In this document: piece by piece, positions 32,591-44,100 of the stretch
Numbering within the stretch: position 1 is the stretch's first letter
Layout of the letters: every line of letters starts with the position of its first letter
Assembly (NCBI GenBank): GCA_033297205.1
Contig: MU859121.1
Coordinates: 107,258-171,257 of the forward strand
Direction of reading: 5' to 3'
DNA: 64,000 nt
Source of the DNA: Pseudoneurospora amorphoporcata
Taxonomy: Eukaryota; Ascomycota; Sordariomycetes; Sordariales; Sordariaceae
The notes under the pieces: generated by a model
What the model saw: the letters and a program-made list of their open reading frames with translations, nothing else
What the model was told of the DNA's origin: nothing
Database searches by the model: none
Translations under genes and position numbers: made by a program

Positions 32591-34261
32591 GGCGAATGTG
32601 CAAATCGGGGCATAAAGCCGCTACTGAGCGTTGGGGGCGACGGAGTAAGCTGCCGGGCGGGGGGGCGGAGTTCGGCAATGTGTATGTTGGTTGTGATGTC
32701 TTCTGGCAGCCTGGAAATGGTTCGAATTCGCCCTGTCCGAAGGAAGCAACTTGTTCGTCTGATGGCGGGGCAGACAGGGGAATGTCGAGTCAGGTACCTG
32801 TAGCGGTTAGGCAAGGTAGGCGGTTCCTGACGTCGATGAACCTTGGGCCAGAGCTTCCCTCAGGGAAGCAAGCGTATATATGCGGGAAGGTGAAAAAGGT
32901 CAAAGGGAGAAACAGATGATGATATTTCGGACGGGATGGAGAACGCGGTGGAAGAAATATGTATGTACAGTCGCCGGTCCGGAACCTTGCGTCAAGGCTG
33001 GCAGCAAGCAGAAGCAATCAAGTGGACTCGACATCAACTTCATGAAAATTCCAGGCTCAAAAGCTCCATGACGACCCGACGTCGAACGGTCAACAGCCGA
33101 CCGGGCGCGAGAATTCCATTCGCTGGAATCGGTCCAACGTTACCATTTTTAAACTTCCATGTGGCCACAATTAGGTCGGGATGGTGGAGATTTGCCCGTC
33201 GCAGACCGTGGCAGATTCAAGCAGATTCGGCTGGCTTGACCCACCATTTCCACCTATGCGACAGCACCATCACGATAAGCACGCGAGCACGAGCTTCAGC
33301 TGAAATTGATGTCGTGTCCAGTGAATGATCCAGGCATTTCGGTCCACTAAAATTCGCAGGGCCAGTGTCCGGGCGGGACGGGAATGTGAAGGCGGGGGAT
33401 TGATGGTCGGGTGGCTTGACATCTGCCGAGCCAGGCTCACACTCTTTGACTGTTCTGGTCTGTTTTGCCGAGTGCCCCGACTTTTACCTGCTCAAGGTTG
33501 TTCGCGGCTTCGGGCTCGTCGTGAAGAGGGGGTTAATCTCTAGTGTATGCGGTTTCCGAGATTCCGTCCCATCTTGAATCTCCATGCTGCGGCGTGCATG
33601 CCGAGATCTATCAAACGGGATGATATACGCAGTATTGGACACCACCTGTGACGAGAGACGGGAACAATGCAGCCAGATTCAGCACAGGTTGGGATCTGAT
33701 GCTGACAAGCAATTTCTCACTTTACAGGGTACGTGCCATAAAAGCCGAGTTCAAGTACTTTGAGCTATTAAAGAAAGAGTCAAGATCCATTAATAACAAT
33801 AGAGGTAATTGGGAGTCATAATGCCTGTTTGAGGTTACTTACCCTGCCTTGTTGTAAACAAATGCAGGGCCCGGTCATCAAGGTGCCTGCCGTTGCAGTG
33901 TATAAAAGGGACGACTAAGCTGACGAGCAGTCGAAATAACTCTCAACGCCAACCCTAACCCTACCACATTCGCTTGCCCACTCACCCTGGCCGCTGGCTA
34001 TCCCGCCCAGGAGGCAGCGAGACATCAACGTCTCGGGAACGAAAGGTACACTTACAAGTACACCACCTCAACTTCATACACGTCGCTGAGCACCATTTAG
34101 AAAGAGTTTTGAGAGGATCTCAAACTTTGAAGCCATATCAATCTTGCAACTGAATTTTGAGTTGAACCTCACCAACTTGCCTCGTTCAACCAAACCTTCA
34201 TTCCGCCCTTTCCTACTGCATTTACCTTGTTAACCCTTTCACATGAGATGAGGCCATCACA
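32591..34261. promoter_or_regulatory. Divergent intergenic region, yea4-like and trs23
   Basis: This 1.7-kb region holds the promoters of the divergent transporter and trs23 genes. The trs23 side carries a TATA-like TATAAAAGGG at about 33901-33910 and a CT/CA-rich leader. The short frames in the region show no protein character. Confidence 0.45.
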
Positions 34262-34885
34262 ATGTGAGTTTTCTAGCCACTAACGGACATTGCTCATCAT
34301 GCACCAGACATGATATTAACACCTTACACCCAGGACCGTATTCTCCCTCGTCATCATCAACAAGGCCGGTGGCCTAATCTACAACAGGACATTTAACGAA
34401 GGTGGCCTGAATAAACTCAGCACCAACGACTATCTTGTCCTGGCCGGAACTTTTCACGGGTATATCGCACCTCAGATCAAAACTCTGTGCTCATTCACAT
34501 GATGCTGACAAAACCCAAAAGCGTCCACGCAATCACAGCCCGCCTCAACCCCGTCAAGTCCACTCCCGAGGGACGGCCCTTATCCAACAGCACCATCCCC
34601 GGCGTACCAGGCGGGATCTTGACGCGACCGGAACCCCCCTCGGGGCTGGAGGTGCTCGAGTCGGAGAACTTCCGACTACAGTGCTTCAACACTTTAACGG
34701 GGGTCAAGTTTTTGTTGTTTACAGACACGACGCAGACGAACGTAGACGTGATCATCCGGCGCATCTACGAGCTCTACTCGGACTACGTCATGAAGAACCC
34801 GTTTTACCAGCTGGAGATGCCGATCCGGTGCGACATGTTTGACCGGAAGCTGTTGTCGCATATTAGGGAGGTTAATAACAGGTAG
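34262..34885 (+). CDS. trs23: TRAPP complex subunit Trs23/TRAPPC4
   Basis: Trs23 is a core longin-fold subunit of the TRAPP complexes, the exchange factors for the Rab GTPase Ypt1 in ER-to-Golgi and autophagy traffic. Three exons (34262-34263, 34334-34459, 34522-34885) give 163 aa. The start codon itself is split: AT is followed by a GTGAGT donor, and a CCCAG acceptor supplies the G, giving MTVFSLVIINKAGGLIYN. The second intron (GTATAT donor, GCTGAC branch, AAAAG acceptor) joins AGTFHG to VHAITARL. Typical features are the N-terminal longin strand FSLVIINKAGGLIY, GLEVLESENFRLQCFNTLTG at about 89-108, KFLLFTDTT, and the C-terminal FYQLEMPIRCDMFDRKLLSHI. A proline-rich loop at about 60-80 lengthens the longin core, as in other fungal Trs23 proteins. 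Confidence 0.9.
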
Positions 34886-35192
34886 TTGGGTGGTGGGTGG
34901 GGTGACACTGCAGGACGGGTGAGAAAGGGAGAAAAAGGGGGGAGTGTGTTTGAGGAATTATAATGTTATGTCTATCAGATGGAGTTGCAAGGCGTTTATT
35001 TGGTTGGGTATGATGCGGGCGGACAAAGGGTCATGATAGAACAGCTTCATGCTCAAAGATGAGCAGTCAAGTAGTAGTGCCCATGTAATACCATAGGGAG
35101 TCTATTCTACACAAATATAGCCAGTGCCCATGGTAGTTGTTCCTCGCAAAGCGCCATAACCCATAATCCCGATCCGTCAAACAACAAGACGC
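34886..35192. terminator. Convergent 3' region of trs23 and rpn10
   Basis: About 300 bases separate the convergent stop codons of trs23 and rpn10, so the two transcripts probably end close together or overlap. AT-rich stretches suitable for cleavage and polyadenylation occur on both strands. No exact site can be read from sequence. Confidence 0.4.
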
Positions 35193-36175
35193 CTAGGAGG
35201 TATCCATCTTGTCGCCGTCATCTGATTTGCCGGGCTTGTCATCATCCTTTTTGCTGCCACTGCCGCTCGGCTCACCGTCCTTGCCCAGCAATGGTTCCGA
35301 CTCGCCAGCCTCTTCCTTGACGTCCTCCAAGCTCTCCTTCTTCGCTGCCTCGGCCTCCTCCTTGGCGCGCTTCTCCTGGCGTGCCTTCTCCTCCTCCATG
35401 CTCATTCTTAGCGCAAGGGCCAACTCAGGGTCAACGGACGGATCGATACCGAAGGGGAAGTCCTCGCTCGCCGCACCGGCGGCATCGCCACCAGCGCCTC
35501 CGCTACCGCCAGCAGCAGCCTCGCCGAGGAGGATAGGTGTCGAGATAAGCTGGTCGGAAAGCAGCTTGCTGCTCGGTGGGATGACAACCATGTTGGATCC
35601 TTCGCCACTCTTGACCTCGCGATTGAAAGACTCAAGCTTCTTCTGGTTCTCGTCGTCGATGTCGCCGAAAAGCACAAAGTCAACGCTGGTGTTGTTCTTC
35701 TTCATCTTCTTGGCGAGCTTGATGAGGTCGCTCTCCTCCTCCTCGATGGGCGAGCAAACGAAGATGACGATACGACCCCGCTGGGACTTGTTCTGTCGAT
35801 GCTTGAGTGCGAGCTGTGTTGTGTAGAATCGCTGGTTAGTTATCCATAGCTTCCAGAGAAATGTTGAGAGCGGATGCCACATACCCACGCCACCTGGATA
35901 CCCCTCGACAAGTGCGCCGAGCCACGAATGTTCTTCTTCGTTCGGTGCAGACCCTCGAGGATCTTGCCTTGGTCCGTTGTGAGCGTCACCAGGACCTCAG
36001 GACCCCTGCCGGCCATGCTCATGAGACCGACCGACGACTCGGGGTTGCCTTGTACGACGTTTTGGAAGATGATGTTAACAGCATCCGTTTGCGCGTCGTA
36101 GCGGGTTGGTGTGTAATCTCCATTGCGACTGCTCTCGCTGTTGTCCACCACGATCATTACCGCTTCGAGAGGCAT
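35193..36175 (-). CDS. rpn10: 26S proteasome ubiquitin receptor Rpn10
   Basis: Rpn10 is the ubiquitin-binding subunit at the base-lid hinge of the 19S regulatory particle. Exons 36175-35885 and 35813-35193 are joined across a 71-nt intron (GTATGT donor, ACTAAC branch, CACAG acceptor) to give 303 aa. The N-terminal von Willebrand A domain (about 1-190) opens with MPLEAVMIVVDNSESSRNGD, with the DxSxS-like motif, and contains RYDAQTDAVNIIF, SSVGLMSMAG, LSRGIQVAW then LALKHRQNKSQ, and IVIFVCSPIEEEE. A ubiquitin-interacting motif lies at about 222-240 (DPELALALRMSMEEE, with the canonical acidic block, L-A-L-A-L and Ser). The rest is a charged tail ending in DKMDTS. A single UIM matches fungal Rpn10 rather than the two-UIM animal protein. 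Confidence 0.95.
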
Positions 36176-36712
36176 CTTGGCTTGTGTTTGTTCGATTGCA
36201 AATTATTTATGGATGTCGTTATGTTGTGCTGGTTTGGTATCCAGATTGCAGTGCCGCTCGAATGTGATATTGAAAAGGTTGGATTAGTGGAAAAGATTGT
36301 TGATGGTTTGATGGAAAGATGATGTTCAGTGACAGGTCGGGGAGCTCCTGCGTAAGGCGGTTCAGCCTAGCTGCCCGCGTAGCTGCGGTTACGCTATCAG
36401 GTGGAGGTACGTACCGCGGTTATGTCTATGTCAGTGACCTGAAGCTGCTGCATTTGCACGGCCCCCGTGTGCCTAACGTGCCTTGAGTGGTCAGTGCTTT
36501 CGTTTGTTTACTCCAGGAAATGTCGACCACTCACAGAAACAGCGTCCCATTCAATCCAACCTGCAACACACTTCGAGACTCGAGTCGCTCAATCCATCAA
36601 GACACCCAATGAAATATCCAGACACTTTTGCGCCGACATTTCCAAAACATTTCTCCTTGAACGCCCAAATAATCGCTCGAAAATCTGCGCCATACTTGGA
36701 TCTACGGTGATC
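36176..36712. promoter_or_regulatory. Divergent promoter region of rpn10 and nbl1-like
   Basis: This 537-base region between divergent rpn10 and the borealin-like gene holds both promoters. Yeast proteasome genes use the Rpn4 site GGTGGCAAA; a visual search did not find a clear copy here. No other feature is recognised. Confidence 0.4.
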
Positions 36713-38002
36713 ATGTCTCCCACCACCGGCGCGAAACGCAAGTCGGACGAGGCCGACGTTCCTGACGACGAGCACAACACCGGCGTCGCGGCGCCGTCGC
36801 TTGACAGAAGTACAACAGAAAACGGACGACCAGATGGCAGCGAAAGTCCCGCGAAGAAGAAGAGGCGAACAGGAATCACAGCCGCGCAGAAACAAGCGTT
36901 GATTGACAACTTACAACTCGAGCGTAAGTTTATCCGCCAAACAAGCCAGCGACGATGCGCGTAGCCGACTAACAAATGTGTAGTTACCGAACGCGCTCGC
37001 AAACTCCGGGCGAACTACAACATTCATGCGCAAAGTCTTCGAACACGCATCGAAATTCGTGTCAACCGCATTCCCATGTCCCTTCGCAAGGTGAAAATGG
37101 GCGATCTCATAGAGAAGTACTCCGAACAGCAACAGAAGACCGCGACCACGTCCAGAGGCCCCCCAGTACCACCAAAAGATGCGACAACATCGCGCCCGAT
37201 TCTCCAACGGCCGACAACCGCCTCTACCACTAGACCTACATCACCCATACGGCCCAGCCCAATCAAGACGACGAGGTTTGTGCCCCCATCTCCCGCCAAG
37301 GGTCAAGGGATGGCTCCGATCCTAACAACTCTCAACCACAGCCACGAAGTCTCCAGTCGCAACAAAGAAAACTACGAAATCGAGCCCACAAACACCGAAA
37401 AACGACAACGTCTTGGCCCAGCAGCCGACATGCTGCGCAACTACCCCAATCAAGTCCTCTCACCTACATCATCCAACTCGCGCCTAGCACCACGAGGGGA
37501 GCGCACCCCATCACCGACCAAACAACACCACGCACGTCCGATTTCCCCAACCAAACCAACAGCCGGCACAAGCGCATCCACCCTTCTTAGCAACATGGTC
37601 GAAAAGGCGCGATCGCGAGCAAATAGCCCCCAGAAACATTCAACAATAACAGAAGCCACGCAAGCCAGCGCAGCGAAATCGAGAGCCAGAGCTGCAACCA
37701 CCTCGACGGCTTATGCTACTACCACACGGACATTGCGGAGAGTTAGTGGCGCCAGTGTGTCTAGTGAGGCGAGCAGCACGTCATCGATGGGGGCGCGGAG
37801 GCAGCGGCCGGCGACGGCGACGGGTACGAGGCCTGGAACGGCGGCTAGTGCCAAGAGAGGTGTCATAAGCACGATTAAGAAAGGGGTGGCGGCGACGAAG
37901 AAGGCAGCCGGTGGTGGGGCGAAGGAGAAGGCGGAGAAGGCGGCTCCTGCTGCGGCGGCGGCGCCAGCTACGTCGGGGAGGGTGTTGAGGAAGAGGGGTT
38001 GA
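36713..38002 (+). CDS. nbl1: Borealin/Nbl1-type chromosomal passenger protein
   Basis: Two exons (36713-36923, 36984-38002; 60-nt intron with GTAAGT donor, GACTAAC branch and TGTAG acceptor) give 409 aa. The junction runs QKQALIDNLQLE|LTERARKLRANYN. Residues about 57-115 match the borealin N-terminal domain, which packs with INCENP/Sli15 and survivin/Bir1 in a three-helix bundle of the chromosomal passenger complex and guides Aurora B: AAQKQALIDNLQLELTERA, HAQSLRTRIEIRVNRIPMSL, KMGDLIEKYSE. Yeast Nbl1 is only that domain; filamentous fungi carry a long basic, Ser/Thr/Pro-rich tail as here, with many SP/TP sites (SPTSSNSR, TPSPTKQ, SPTKPT) that could be Cdk targets. The tail ends in a Lys/Ala-rich stretch and RVLRKRG. 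The start at MSPTTGAKRK is the first ATG compatible with the spliced frame. The role is inferred from the domain. Confidence 0.82.
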
Positions 38003-38429
38003 GCGTTTGGCTCCGTGTGTGTGGTGTCGTCATGTTGTTTGTTGCTTGGTTTGTATTGGAGGGTAACTGTCCAAGATTTTCGTTGTGGGATTAGCATTGT
38101 TACGGTTAGGCATTGGTTTGTATAGATATCAGGACCGCCGCCAGGTGTCGGCTGCGCAAAGTTCGGGGTTATTAGGTCTGGAAGGGTTCGTTCAGGGACA
38201 GGGCAGTTGGGGCATTGCAACGAATGGTATCCAAGTTATTTTACCATATAGCGCCGGTGTTGTTCTTTGGCACACCGTTGAAGAAAGCTTTTCTTCCTCG
38301 AGCCGAAGTGAAATAAGCGAGCACAGCCCGAATAGCCATTGTAATAACAATAGAACTTTATCATTAACTCCCGCCTGGGTGAGGCGTACCTCCGCAGTCT
38401 TCCTTCGATACCGATCTTGGAAGAAATAT
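38003..38429. other. Convergent 3' region of nbl1-like and tma22
   Basis: About 430 bases lie between the convergent ends of the borealin-like gene and tma22 and comprise their 3' untranslated regions. No gene is recognised. Confidence 0.45.
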
Positions 38430-39296
38430 CTAGTTTCCTTCGCCCTTCTTCTTCTTCTTGTCTTCCACGAGCTCTATGTTGTCTTCGGGAACCTCCTTGT
38501 ACTTTTCGAGAATGAACTCCTCGATCTCGCCGCTGACATCGCCCTGGACGACAATCTCCTCGCCGCCGCTGGGTACCTTGGTTACCGAAGAGCCAGTAGC
38601 GAACTTCTTGCCAAAGTCCTTGGCAACCTATTGCACAATTTGTCCCAGTCAGCAAACTGTTCTTCGAGTATCATGCTGATAAGAGGCCTAGCATGAAATA
38701 AATCGGCAGGTCGGTACGATGTTGTGTTGTGCAGTGCAAACATACCTTCTTCAACTCCAACCCAAACGCCTCCAACCCGCTCACAGACGTGACGTATTTC
38801 CTCTTGTTGCGCTCAATGCGCTTGATGGTCACCACGCTGTTGGCGCGCTTGTCGGCGTCCTTCCGCTCCGCCGCCTCGGCTTTCGCGGCCTTCTTCTTCG
38901 CGTCCTTCATGGCCCGCTCCTGTGCCTCTACCGACAAAGAGGCCATCTCCGCCTCGAGCACCTCCGGAGACCATATCCTCGAGTACATGGTCGGCTGGTT
39001 CTTCTCGAGCCATTGCTGGCACTTCTTGACGGTTCCGCCGTATTCGCAGTACTATGTTCGGGATGGGTAGTGAGCGTGGTGATCGCGTGTCGTCGTGTTT
39101 GTGCGGCCGGGGTCTAAAGATGAACGGTAGAGAGGAATAGAATCATACCTCGGGCGGCAGGGTGCACACTGGAATTGAAAGAGGAGATTGTCAGCGCAAG
39201 GTTTCGTGGTGCGGTGGTCAGTGGGAGCGGAAAGCGCAACTTTTGATGCAACTTACCTCCGCAATAAACAACATGACGTCCTGAGAGTTCAGTCAT
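38430..39296 (-). CDS. tma22: Translation machinery-associated protein 22 (DENR homologue)
   Basis: Tma22/DENR works with Tma20/MCT-1 to recycle post-termination 40S subunits and support re-initiation. Four exons (39296-39257, 39168-39149, 39051-38746, 38627-38430) give 187 aa, the usual length. The second exon is only 20 nt. All junctions close: CGG|VCTLPPE|YCEYGG, then LELKK|VAKDFG. The N terminus has the cysteine cluster of the family (VVYCGGVCTLPPEYCEYGG, CQQWLEKN). A charged coiled stretch rich in Ala and Lys (AMKDAKKKAAKAEAAERKD) follows. The C-terminal SUI1/eIF1-like domain covers about 100-180: VVTIKRIERNKRKYVTSVSGL, KKFATGSSVTKV, EEIVVQGDVSGEI, FILEKYKEVPEDNIELVEDK. The family tail is Lys-rich, as here. 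Confidence 0.93.
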
Positions 39297-41187
39297 GGCT
39301 AGATCTGGATGGATGCGTTCGGTGAGGTACTGGTCGAGGTATCAGGTATACAAATGTGTCGTCGTTCGGTGATGTCTCGTCAATATGTTTGTATACCCAG
39401 TTGCGTCGCGAAAGATAATGTTCTGTTCCAGGGAATCGTTCAAACGGGAAGCTTCCTGTTGCACTTGCCCCTCCTTATCGCTGCAGTGCTGGGGGCGTTC
39501 GCGCCATTGATCATTGCGGGGCTTCTTTATCATCTCACAACCTAATGGCGGGGCACATCCGAAAAGGGACTGCCGTGACGACAACGTGGGCCGGTTGGAG
39601 AAGGAGCACAGACCCATTTGGAGTTTCGATGCGTGCTCCACAACAGACAGTGCCAAGCTTTCCAAAGTCTAGGGAAGATCTGTGCGCTTTTGAAATAGCC
39701 GCCGAGCTCCAGACTCCAGCCGCCGTGTGCACAGATGGCCTCGCCATCACTTCCACGTTGCTTCCATCTGAATGAACCCATCTCGCCGGCTTCCAGCCTC
39801 CCTTCATCGGACGCGGACTCGGCTGCCGATACGGACGCCACCGAGCATACGGTCGGATGCGCGGTGGGAACATGTTCAAGACTGAAGAACGGGAAATCGG
39901 TGACTTGTTGAATCACAGCTGAAGAGACTATGCGCCTCAAGTGCGAAGTGTCTTCGGGCGCTAGAGTTCTCATCACCAAGTCATCACCTACTTACTACCT
40001 CTAGAAGATCAACTCATTATCACTCTTTACCCGTCATTCAGAATATGCGCAAAACTCCAATTCGATATCAGGAATGGGTATTGCCAATGGGAAGGGGTAA
40101 CATCAGTCGATTGAGAAAACTTTCCGGTGGCCAACCAGGCCTTCAAGCTTTCTCAACACTGCCTCTGTTCAGTTCCTCTCAAACCGATCCTCGGCTGCAC
40201 CATCAACGGGATCCAGGGTTGCGTCGATCTCTGGATCACGGATGCAAGGGACCATGTTACCTAGCATGGCTGTCGTTCCTGGTTACCAAAATCTTTTTGA
40301 TCCTTCACCGTCTGCGGAAGCTGACCTGTTTGGGAATTACAGAGGCTGGAAAAAGTACCCGTATGGAGTCTACACTAGCAAAATCTGGAGGTGGATAGAA
40401 CCGAGTCCAATCATGGTGGATGACTCGATATTTTAAGCGCCCAGCTGGGTGCCGGCGTCGTTCCCGGCCATGTCATTGGTCATACCGTCTGCAACGCTGT
40501 CGATGGACACGCCCCATTGGCGCGCGCCTTGTCTTTGCATGGCACGCTTGGTTCGCCGACTTTCTTCTTGGTCGACCGTCTACGCAACCTGATTCGGTCG
40601 CACAATCTTCTCCCACCCTCGTCAACCGGTCATGATGGACTCGTGGTGCTGCCCGACCCAAGCTAGTTGCGGTCAACTGCTGCGACCACCCTGTGAGATA
40701 CTGGGAAGAGCGAAGCCAAGTCTCGCCGACTGCCAGGGCCCGGCCACCAGAGTCACCTCAACGGGCGACAATATCGGAGAACATGGGACAATCTCAGCGG
40801 GAATCCGGCTCTCATATGGTGCTAGAGAGCGTGCTAGCCGCTGTGGTGGGAATCGGCCGACAGCCAGTCCAAGTGGACCCTGCCGTCGCCATCACACACC
40901 TTTCCACACATCCATCCTTCTTTGTCTCTTATAATATCCCGTGGCCCAGACCGGCTGCGTTGAGCAGTCCTGTTTAGATCTCCATTCTCTTCTTACGCCT
41001 TTCTGCGCAAATACAGGAATAGAGCTTCGTTGACCGAAGCCGGTCCATCGTTTAACCCCCCCCCCCATTTCCATCCTCTTCGTCTTACTGTTGCATTCGC
41101 ATCGACGCCGGCGTCATTCCATTTTCCCCGTCAGCTCTATTTCCAGTCTTTTTAATCAATATCAGAGCGACCCTATATACCAACACC
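39297..41187. other. Intergenic region upstream of the methyltransferase gene
   Basis: About 1.9 kb lie between the divergent tma22 and the large methyltransferase-like gene. It holds the promoters and a CT-rich leader with a C9 run near 41058-41066. The longest open frame (40045-40398) has no protein-like pattern and conflicts with an equally long frame overlapping it. No gene is called. Confidence 0.5.
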
Positions 41188-44100
41188 ATGTCGGACCTTC
41201 TGATTTTGCCCAGCACTACATACCGGCCACCCTCCCCGCAGGGCAGGCGGAGGATGGCCCGGACTCTTAATCCTATAATGGAGGAACCTGAACAGACCGA
41301 TACCGAGACACAGCAGCAGGAGAAAAGGGGTCACTTCAACAATTTTCAGAACAATACCAGCAGCAACTGGCCAGTCAATCAAAAGATCGAGCAGTGGCTT
41401 GCTCCCTTTTCTCCCTTGAGCGACCATTTCCCTACGCCACGGGGCCTCCATTTCCTTGCTGCCCCGATCCTGCCGGCAACACCGTCGTGCATTTCGAGCT
41501 ACCGCGGGCCGGACACGGATGCCGACGACACAAGTTCAGAAACTTCATCTTCCAACCCTTCTTCGGGAGCGTGGAATAATAAACGATCTAGCGCCATGAC
41601 TGATGTGACGGAATTTGACGACCTTTATGACATTTCTGATGAGGAAACGCAGCGCAAGGAGATGCTGCAAGCAAATGGTATTGGTCGCCACATGAGCTCG
41701 AGGAGGAGCCTACGGAGGTTATCGAGAGCTTCAATCGGTCAAAGACTGTCTCTGTCCCGTCTGGTAATCCCAGCCGATATCCAGGCGGATGCGAAGAAGA
41801 ACATGACTTCGCCCATCCCACCAACACCACCATCCGCAATTGCCATGTCCCCAGCTGTCAAGTCACTGATGGAGCTACGACAAATCCAGGAGATTCCCAA
41901 CGTCTCCGCACCCCCATCCCTCGATGGCAGCATTAACTCGGAGGAGATGGCTGCCATGTCCGCGCCGCCTACCCCCTTGATCGGGGCCCAGGACAATGTT
42001 GATGAGGACTGGTCCGGAGTTCGTCTCCAGCCCGGCGCGTTGGAGACGCTCCAGGCCCTTTCCTCCAACCACGAGTCGGAATATGATGAGACCCCGGCCC
42101 CGGAGCAAGTTATCGAAGTGCCCCAGGAGATGTCTCGGGAGATGTCCCAGACCCGCCAACTACCCCGTTTGATGACCAGCCTCAACCGGGCCCCCTCCGG
42201 TCAACGTCGGTCCCTTGCTGAGCTCAGCAGGCTCGAGATTCCTTCGCCTGGTGGTTTCTTCTCGGAGCTCTCTTCAGCAACCCGGCGCACATGGAACATG
42301 GGTAGCCAGGCGGAGGAACCCTACCCATACCAACCCCCTACTTCGACCACTGCCGAGAACTTTTACAAGACCCCTTGGCAAAACGCCCCCAACACTATCC
42401 CCCCACCACCCCCTCGGCCGCTTCACCTTGACGATGGACCTTCCAACATTGTCGAGCGCGTAGTTGAGGTTCCTGCGGGCTTGAACCCAGAGGAGCTTCC
42501 CACAGCAGTTCGGGTCGAGGCCACTCCAGTCACTGCAGTCAGGTTGCCTGCTGCGGAACCTGAAGAGCCCGTCCTTGAACAGATCGCCGAGGAGACCTTC
42601 TCCCCCATGGGCGGTAACGAGATCGTCGCTAACGAGATTGTCGACGATTACGATGCCAAATATTTTGCCGAACAACAAACGACTTCGCTCTCCCACATCG
42701 AACGCACCGAGCTGTGGTTGATGGCCCAGAGAGCCTACCTCCAAGGCGTCGTTGGCTTCTCCGACGAGACTGAGGTCCCCGAACACCTCAAGCTCGGCCT
42801 TGAGGAGCCAGAGGCTGAGGTGGAAGTGAAGGTGGAGGAGAAGGCCGAGGAAAAGACAGAAGAGCCAGCCAAGGAAATCACTGTCGAGTCCGAGACGAAG
42901 CAGAAGAAGTCTGTCCGCTTCTCCGAGATCACCATCAAGGAGACCGTTCCCAAGTCCCTTCCTTCCAAGCTGGTGCGCATGGAGAATGCCTTCTACCGCG
43001 CCTTTACCGATGCCGCCGTCAAGACCTGCCCCAACGACGTCTTCGTCAACCGTCAACCACGCTTCGAGGCGCTCCAAGCTCAGCGTGTCGCCCTCAAGGA
43101 TGCTCACCGCAACCAGCTCCTTGGTAAGTTCCAGCTGTCTGTCGTTCCCCAGTCAGCCAAGAAGCGCATGAGCGCCAACGTGGCTCGTGGTGATGACGTT
43201 CTCGTCGATGACCCGGAGAAGCTCCGTGCCGAGAAGGAGGCCGAGGCTAGAAGCCAGATGAACATGGCCACCTGGCACGTCGCCGCCACCAAGCTTCTCA
43301 ACGGCGGCCGCCTCATCTGCGCCCCCGTGGCCAAGCGCCTCGCGCGCCAGAGCCGCTTCGCACCCGGCGCCGACGGCGTCAGCCGCGACCGCGCTCGCAT
43401 TCTCGACCTCGCCGGCCAGGGTGCCTGCGACTGGGCCTGGCACTGCGCTCTTCAGTACCCCAACACCAAGATCTACACCGTCACCACCAAGACGCTGCGC
43501 CAGCTGAGCAACAGCAACATCCGCGGCCCTCCCAACCACCGCCAAGTCGCCGTCGACCGGCTCACCAAGCTCCCCTTCTCCGACAACCAGTTTGACCTCA
43601 TCTCCGCCCGCGAGCTGCATGCCGTGCTCAAGCTCTTCGGCGAGAACGGCGCAGACGAGTGGGACGCCTGCCTGAAGGAGTGCATGCGCGTGCTCAAGCC
43701 CGGCGGCTACCTCGAATTCTCCGTTCTCGACGCCGATATCATGAACGCCGGCCCGCTCGGCAACGCCAAGGCCGTCGAGTTCGGCTTCGCCCTGCAGACG
43801 CTCGGCTACGACCCCAACCCCACCCGGTCCTTCATGGCCCGCCTCCGCCGCGCCGGATTCGACGACATCCGTCGCGCGTGGATGTGCATGCCTATGGGAC
43901 CCAGACATTCCACTAAGCCTCCCGCTCCGCCTCCCAAGGCTGAGACTCCCGGCCTTCCCCCCGTCAACCTCAAGCTTACCAAGCCCATCAAGGACAGCGA
44001 CAGCGGCATCGACCTCTCCAACTCCTCTTCCTCCGGCGAAGGCCCCATAACTCTCGAGCTCGAAGCCATGGTCTCCGGCTCAACCGACAACGTCGCCGCC

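Noticed and set aside
40045..40640. Overlapping open frames upstream of the methyltransferase gene
   Set aside because: Several frames are open at once, none with protein-like pattern or splice consistency, so chance is more likely.
43153..43908. 251-codon minus-strand frame opposite the methyltransferase domain
   Set aside because: It mirrors GC-rich codon use of the real gene and has no independent features.
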